From Fagopyrum homotropicum (lineage: Eukaryota; Streptophyta; Magnoliopsida; Caryophyllales; Polygonaceae): a stretch of 64,000 nucleotides of DNA. A program made the position numbers and the translations under genes. The notes under the pieces were generated by a model that did not search any database, was not told the DNA's origin, and saw only the letters and a program-made list of their open reading frames with translations. Where the stretch lies: positions 146,874,494-146,938,493 of the forward strand of contig BSWB01000005.1 in NCBI GenBank assembly GCA_033239125.1, given 5' to 3'. The number at the start of each line of letters is the position of its first letter. The stretch's first letter is position 1. Below, in pieces: positions 58,552 through 64,000 of this stretch.

Positions 58552-61500
58552 ATGCCCACAAACGCAATTTCAAATCCCTTCTGTCAGACGAGAATCATGT
58601 TATCTCTCAACCCTATGACGACAGTTTCTCGTTCAAGGTATCATCTTTATCCCGGTCCTCCTCCTTCAATTTGGACTGAAATTGAAAGAGTAGATTGCTT
58701 GATTTCTAGAATTTATTGGGTTCTCAAATTGAGAGTTTTTCTGATTCTTTTATCCGATTTGGGTTTTCTCCTGAAGCTAGGATTAGACTGAAATGGGAAT
58801 GAAGTATGAGATTAGATAGTTCATGCAGAAGCTAAGGTTTTTATATAATGCTAGCTTTGTTTGATACTTTTTCTCTAGTAATTTACCTTCTTGGAATGAA
58901 TTTTGATTTAACTTTCTGTATTCTTCCCAGACTATATGATGGCTTGCATTTGGCTCCAGTGTATACATATGGAAAAGTGTTCAAAATGGGCTCAACTAAT
59001 TTTTCCATTAGTTGCAAGAATGGTGGTAGAGCTAATTGTACAGTAAACTCAGGGGATGTTTTGCCGTATCCTAGTGAAAACTCTCTTATTATTGACAAGG
59101 AACACATCAAACAACCAAATGGTATTGACATACAGCCTGATATGGAGGATATTTCTAAATTTTCAGCCGAAATAACTCGCAAAATCAAGGGCATTCCTGC
59201 TAATAACAACGATTATGACCTTGACTCTCCTACGAGAGGTTTCTCGTCCATTCCAGATGCCATCGAGGACATTCGACAAGGAAAGGTTTAATTATTCCCT
59301 GTTCTAATTTCCCTAAACTGCTTCAAATTTACCCATTGACTAATTTTGGCCAAATCTGGCAGTTTGTGATAGTTGTGGATGATGAAGATAGAGAAAATGA
59401 AGGTGATCTTATTATGGCAGCTTCTCTTGTGACGCCTGAAGCCATGGCGTTTGTCGTAAAGCATGGAACGGGGATAGTGTGTGTTAGCATGACAGGTGAA
59501 GATCTTGAAAGGCTTCAGCTTCCTCTTATGGTAAAACAAGATGATAATGACGAGAAACTCAGAACAGCTTTCACTGTGACTGTGGTAGGCTTTCATCTTT
59601 GTTCAATGCCATGATCAAAGCTTAATAAATTTTGAGAAATTATCCAGTGGAAACTAAATTATACAGTATCAGGTGATAAACAATTAAACTATTGAGCATT
59701 GAGTGTAAAATGTAGTATAAATAGTACATGTATTTGCTCACAAAATTATTTCACTATTGTATAAGGCTATTCAAACATTGAATATGCTAAAATGTAATAA
59801 TAGGCCATCAAACTTGTTTAATAGAGCACGTAGTATGCATCCAAACATAACCCTAGCTTGAATGGATGAGCCTGTCTATGTTTTTATTGCAAGTTATTTT
59901 AATGGAATGTGTAGGATGCAAAATATGGCACGACAACCGGTGTTTCAGCCAAGGACAGGGCGAAAACCATATTGGATCTTTCATCTAAAAGCTCTAGGCC
60001 TGAAGATTTCAACCGCCCTGGTCACATCTTTCCTCTGAGATACAGGAAAGGAGGGGTGCTAAAAAGAGCTGGCCACACAGAAGCTTCTGTAGATCTTGCT
60101 GTATTGGCTGGCTTTGAACCTGTTGCAGTTCTCTGTGAGATTGTGGATGATGATGGCTCCATGGCCAGATTGCCAAGGCTTCGACAATTTGCCAAGGAAC
60201 ACAACTTGAAAGTTATTTCTATTGCGGATTTGATAAGGTATCTTCAATTATTATAACCTGTTGATAATAACTTCAATTTGTCTTACTAAATTCCAAGGTT
60301 TTTTCCTAGCATTCTTAAGTCTTACTAGAATGTGGTGCAGATCTTCTATGTACACCATGCTGGCTTTGTTAGTTTTCTAACTTGTGCACATCCCAATTAT
60401 GTTCTGTTACTTAGTACAATCTAACACCTACTTGGGATCTGTATATTAGTCAAGTCAATAATGTTTTGAGCTCCGTGTTAATTTTGCTTACAAAAAAACA
60501 TCAAATGCTAATTGAAATATATGTAACTTGATCAATTTATAGTATAGTCACAGTTGTTCCCCAGACTTTCTCCCTGTGTGTACTTCCTTTAAAGATGAAC
60601 GTTTATGCTCGTTGTCTTTTGTTGGTTGCATCATCCTGCTTTCCATTGAATACTTTTTTGCTTTCGGCTTTATTTTGATGTATGACAGTCTAACCGTCAC
60701 GATTTTTTCGGCCTTTCGACCCACTAGACGGCGCGCCGTCTAATGGTTTCGAACTGCTTTCCATTTTCAAAAAATAAATTTAAAAAATTTATAGTATAGC
60801 AATAAGAGCTGCACCACAGATTTAGGTTTCTGCTTACATAAAAAGGGATTTGCCACCGAGCCTATTTTTTAGCCTGTTTAATGGTGTTCGGATGCATAAC
60901 ACTTGTTTGGATGCATAACACTTGCTTTATAAAGCAAGTTATGATCTGTAATACATTACCAAAAGTGATGTTCGGATGCTTGCATTAGTATTGTACTCAT
61001 ACCACTAGAAACCAGTGCATTACTATCTACCCTGCAGTTTCACCATTTACTGCAGAGTGTAATAAAACAATCCCAGTACTATGAGATTGTGCTATAAAGA
61101 AGCATGACATCCAAACAGTCCTTAAAATGAAAAGAATTATTGGATGTAAGGACTTCAAGTTTGCAACCTACTCAGTTCTGTTGCTAATCAATGATGTTGG
61201 GTAATATAGGTACAGGAGAAAAAGGGATAAATTGGTGGAATTGGCTGGAGCTGCACCAATCCCCACCATGTGGGGACCTTTCACTGCTTACTGTTTCAAG
61301 TCAATGCTAGATACAACAGAGCATATTGCCATGGTGAAGGTAAGCTTCTCTTCTGGTCAAACTTAAGTCTAACTCTTAATATGGATATCTACTGATCTGT
61401 CTAACCACTTAACCAGACAGGAGAAAAAGGGATAAATTTTGTGGATTATATATTCATGGTGTTGAAGGGTTGATTTATAGTGTTACAAATCCGTGCAGGG

Positions 61501-62553
61501 TGACATCGGGGACGGACAGGATATCCTTGTGAGGGTACATTTAGAGTGCCTGACTGGTGACATTTTTGGGTCGGCCAGGTGTTTATGTGGGAATCAGTTA
61601 GCACTTGCAATGCAACAGATTGAGGAGGCTGGTAGGGGCATTCTGGTCTACCTTCGTGGACTTGAGGGACGCGGTATTGGTTTGGGCCATAAACTTCGTC
61701 CTTACACTCTACAGGAGGGCGAACACGACGTGGCTGATGCTAACGATGACATGAGTGCAGCTGTTGATTCTCGTGAGTATGGCATCGGTGCCCAGGTAAT
61801 TGCCTTGTTAACTTGCTAAAAGTTCTTGAATGTTTTACTCAAAATTTTCTGGCCAATATCACTAACTAATATTGATCTATTAAGCAGACCCATAGCATAA
61901 ATATACCCCTAATAGAATGTGGTAACTGAATTAGAGTGGTAAAAATTAGAGGGGAATACAAAACAAAAGCCCATAAAAAAGAGCCTACCTCACCAAATTC
62001 TTTAGCTCGAACATTAAGGGCTTGTTTGGTATATATGATGGGAATCAGACTGAAATGAAGAATATGATTGAAATTAAGAATGACACAATCCAATTCCTGG
62101 TTTCATGAATTCAATACCAAACGAGCCCTAATAGTTTATGTCAAGCCTATTTGCTTATAGGCAAGAAGTGTTGGGTATCAGATATCACGATATTAGTACA
62201 TGGTATCAATACTGTCATGGTGGTACCTCCTACTTGATATTTTTACTTTGCTATGAACCAAACGACCACCATATGAAAGAGCTTTGTAATGATGTATATC
62301 TGTTTGAGAATAACAGTGTGGAAGTTGAGAACTGAATAATGATCTTAAGCCTCTTCTTGACCGTTTGGACTGTGATCTGGTATGTATGCAGATACTCCGT
62401 GACTTGGGCGTTGTTACGATGAAGCTGATGACCAACAACCCTGCAAGCTATGTTGGTCTCAAGGGCTATGGCCTGACAATTGTGGAACGGGTGCCACTAC
62501 TGACAGAGCTCCGTGAATCTGGCGAAGAGGAGGATTTCGACGGCAGAGAGTGA
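58552..62553 (+). CDS. RIBA: RIBA-type riboflavin biosynthesis protein (DHBP synthase + GTP cyclohydrolase II-like)
   Basis: Seven exons: 58552-58637, 58931-59285, 59363-59584, 59915-60237, 61210-61339, 61499-61795 and 62392-62553; 524 residues (509 if Met at 58597 is used). Residues 1-130 are transit peptide and linker. The DHBP synthase domain (about 132-335) makes 3,4-dihydroxy-2-butanone 4-phosphate from ribulose 5-phosphate. It has VVDDEDRENEGD (151-162), GTTTGVSAKDRAKT and RAGHTEASVD (272-281), all as in active enzymes. The GTP cyclohydrolase II domain (about 373-510) keeps the zinc cysteines C389, C400 and C402 and GRGIGLGHKLR. It has HDVADAN (448-454) where active plant forms read DTVEAN, and stops at ERVPLLTELRESGEEEDFD, lacking the usual YLETK-x3-MGH end. 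Plastid location is inferred. Confidence 0.93.
60725..60742. repeat. Perfect 18-bp palindrome in RIBA intron 4
   Basis: TAGACGGCGCGCCGTCTA is fully self-complementary and much more GC-rich than the intron around it. No surrounding element could be delimited. Confidence 0.85.
60885..61130. mobile_element. Possible MITE in RIBA intron 4
   Basis: gtgttcggatgcataacact opens and catgacatccaaacagtcct closes a segment in which the flanks are partly inverted (ggatgc/catcca). A tandem copy (cggatgcataacacttg / tggatgcataacacttg) is at the left end. Borders are not exact. Confidence 0.4.
61417..61438 (+). repeat. 22-nt copy of RIBA exon 5 in the next intron
   Basis: acaggagaaaaagggataaa plus tt matches exon 5 positions 61212-61233 exactly. 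The copy lies 78 nt after the end of exon 5, and the matches end abruptly on both sides. Confidence 0.85.
62018..62128. mobile_element. Tourist-like MITE in RIBA intron 6
   Basis: Opens GGGCTTGTTTGGTAT and closes ATACCAAACGAGCCC (one mismatch between the inverted ends). Flanked by TAA on both sides (62015-62017 and 62129-62131), the 3-bp duplication of PIF/Harbinger elements. Length is 111 bp. Confidence 0.85.
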
Positions 62554-63010
62554 TCAAGGGCTGAAGGGTATGGATAATCACATTGAGGGCAAAACTAATC
62601 CGATCCAGCCATCCGTGCCAAAAAATCGAATTATTTACTTCGGAAATACCCAAATCGCTTTGGGGGTTTTCGGATCATCGAATCACGTTTTTTCTATTCG
62701 GATATCCGATATATTCATATATATTACATTTTTTATATAGAGTAGTTTTATATGAATCTTTGTTTCATGTTGATGTTTAAATCCGAAGTGCAAATCTTGT
62801 ATTGATTTTACCGGCTTTTGTTTGTTCATAGACTATTTTCTTGTTTGTAATTTATAAATACTTTGGAGTTTTGATAGACAAGGTAGTAAATGTATTGTTA
62901 ATTTGTTATAAACTCTGTTCTATGTTTATAGGGAGTGGATCAATAGGATACTATTAGGTTAACTTTGGTATGCATATAGAATTGATACCTAAATCTTTGT
63001 TTGGATCATA
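62554..63010. other. RIBA 3' UTR and downstream DNA
   Basis: Probable 3' UTR directly after the stop; no gene in the remainder. Confidence 0.4.
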
Positions 63011-63014
63011 CAAG

Positions 63015-63139
63015 GGGTCCGTTGACCGTTGACAAACCCAACAGATTATTCTACGGGATTATTAATTTCAATAATCACTCCAATAATCGATAATTCTAGT
63101 GATTTTGGTTACTTCTATCTGCATTTGCCAAACGAACCC
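63015..63139. mobile_element. Tourist-like MITE
   Basis: Opens GGGTCCGTTGACC and closes GCCAAACGAACCC, with AAG on both sides (63012-63014 and 63140-63142). The interior has aataatc/gattatt words like the 40.2 kb MITE. Termini are less perfectly inverted than in the other copies. Confidence 0.5.
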
Positions 63140-63538
63140 AAGATCAAGTATGGGGCTTTCTAATATCGGTAACAAATTATGGGCCCTTCAATGGGATCTA
63201 CTTCCGGTGCTTAACATTTTCGAAATATTTTGTTTATTAGCATGAGAAGATGAAGGCAATGAGGAGTTACGAGGCACCACCCAAATTTTTAGAGATGTCG
63301 GTGTTGACAAAATAAAGAATACGAGAATATTCTTGACCTTTAATATGTTCAATGAGTTAAATTGTAGGGTCTAGATCTATTTTCATTTTTTTTTACATAC
63401 ATGATCTCATTCGATCCAATTCTATGACATTTATACCTATATTTAATGTAACGATATGGATATCAAACGTGCCCTGATAACTGATAAAAAGTGAAATTTT
63501 AACAAAAATCATATGCAATATCCGTTCGGCATACCTAG

Positions 63539-63603
63539 ATCGGATCGGATCAATCCGCTTTGATAAATCGGATCGGATCAATCCGCTTTGATAAATCGGA
63601 TCG
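63539..63603 (+). repeat. 28-bp tandem repeat, 2.3 copies
   Basis: The unit atcggatcggatcaatccgc plus tttgataa occurs at 63539-63566 and 63567-63594, then a partial third. It lies 300 bp upstream of the next gene start. Confidence 0.9.
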
Positions 63604-63904
63604 TTTACCCTAACCGCTAGTCTGCATCCCAACGACTTATCATCATTAATAAATAGTGTAATACTGAAATGTAAAGTTTTTAAGAATTATTTTTGTAATG
63701 AGAAAAATCAACAGTCGTCTTTGATGTTCCTCAACGGTGTTTGAATCTCAGCCACAGAAACCCTTGGCGTGCCATTTCGGTATAGAATCCATCATCCACT
63801 TCCATAATTTCCACAAGAGTTTTTCGTAATCGTAACACTTGTTATCCTTTTCACATTGTGTAATCCCTAACCAAAATTCAGTTTCTCCGTTTCGGATTTC
63901 ATCA

Positions 63905-63955
63905 ATGGGGACTGTGATCGACTCCCACTTCTACGCTCTAACTGCAATCGTCACG
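63905..63955 (+). CDS. First exon of DUF1295 / steroid 5-alpha-reductase-like membrane protein (partial)
   Basis: Only the first exon is in the window: 17 codons, MGTVIDSHFYALTAIVT, ending at the donor ACG|GTATGT. This N-terminus closely resembles plant proteins annotated as DUF1295 or 3-oxo-5-alpha-steroid 4-dehydrogenase-like, which begin M-G-[ST]-V-[IL]-D-S-H-F-x-A-L-T-A-I-V-T and continue as multipass membrane proteins. The upstream 180 bp look like a 5' UTR. The call rests on a short peptide; the rest lies beyond 64000. Confidence 0.65.
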
Positions 63956-64000
63956 GTATGTATTATCACCTCATTCCTACTTCTCTGTCACCGTAATCGT

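Noticed and set aside
58301..58618. 105-codon plus-strand frame starting METRQES, overlapping RIBA exon 1
   Set aside because: It is in a different frame from RIBA, lacks any domain, and reads through the RIBA splice donor region. Better explained as leader sequence.

Overview
This is nuclear DNA from a flowering plant, almost certainly a eudicot. Genes carry many short GT-AG introns, intergenic DNA is AT-rich, and the space between genes is filled with plant-type transposons: a Copia LTR element, a TRIM, solo LTRs, a Helitron, MITEs and LINE remnants. The encoded proteins are plant or plastid proteins. I see no tRNA, rRNA, CRISPR array or bacterial operon. Species cannot be fixed from the sequence.

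Layout. 0-7.2 kb holds two minus-strand genes: a plastid Ycf54/LCAA-like chlorophyll biosynthesis factor (3 exons, 248-1188) and a SCAI-family protein (9 exons, 3266-7180, one GC-AG intron). 7.2-15.8 kb is repeat DNA with LINE RNase H debris, an OTU-like fragment, and a non-autonomous Helitron (about 10.89-13.095 kb) carrying 0.3-0.5 kb inverted arms. 15.84-22.24 kb is a complete 14-exon LMBR1-like membrane protein gene (+). 24.18-24.75 kb is a single-exon small Ser-rich protein with a Cys pair (-). From 24.8 to 52.0 kb I find no host gene. That stretch holds solo LTRs and a TRIM with target-site duplication (29471-29974), MITEs, a duplicated block with a TATA-like box, and a nearly intact young Copia retrotransposon (40587-47119). 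52.04-53.30 kb is an HD-Zip class I homeobox gene of the ATHB6/16 type (-). 58.55-62.55 kb is a 7-exon RIBA riboflavin biosynthesis gene (+). At the right edge (63905) the first exon of a DUF1295/steroid-reductase-like membrane protein begins (+) and runs off the window.

Genes appear independent, as is usual in plants. The Ycf54-like protein and RIBA both act in plastids (chlorophyll cyclase step; riboflavin precursor), but they lie 57 kb apart and I infer no functional cluster.

Most interesting observations. (1) The Copia element seems to place the gag start codon and a splice donor inside its 5' LTR, joined in frame across a 983-nt intron that removes the tRNA primer-binding site. (2) The RIBA protein has an intact DHBP synthase half, but its GTP cyclohydrolase II half is altered at a conserved segment and truncated at the C-terminus, so it may be monofunctional. 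(3) A TRIM/solo-LTR family is scattered through the gene-poor half. (4) A Helitron is built around a large inverted repeat.
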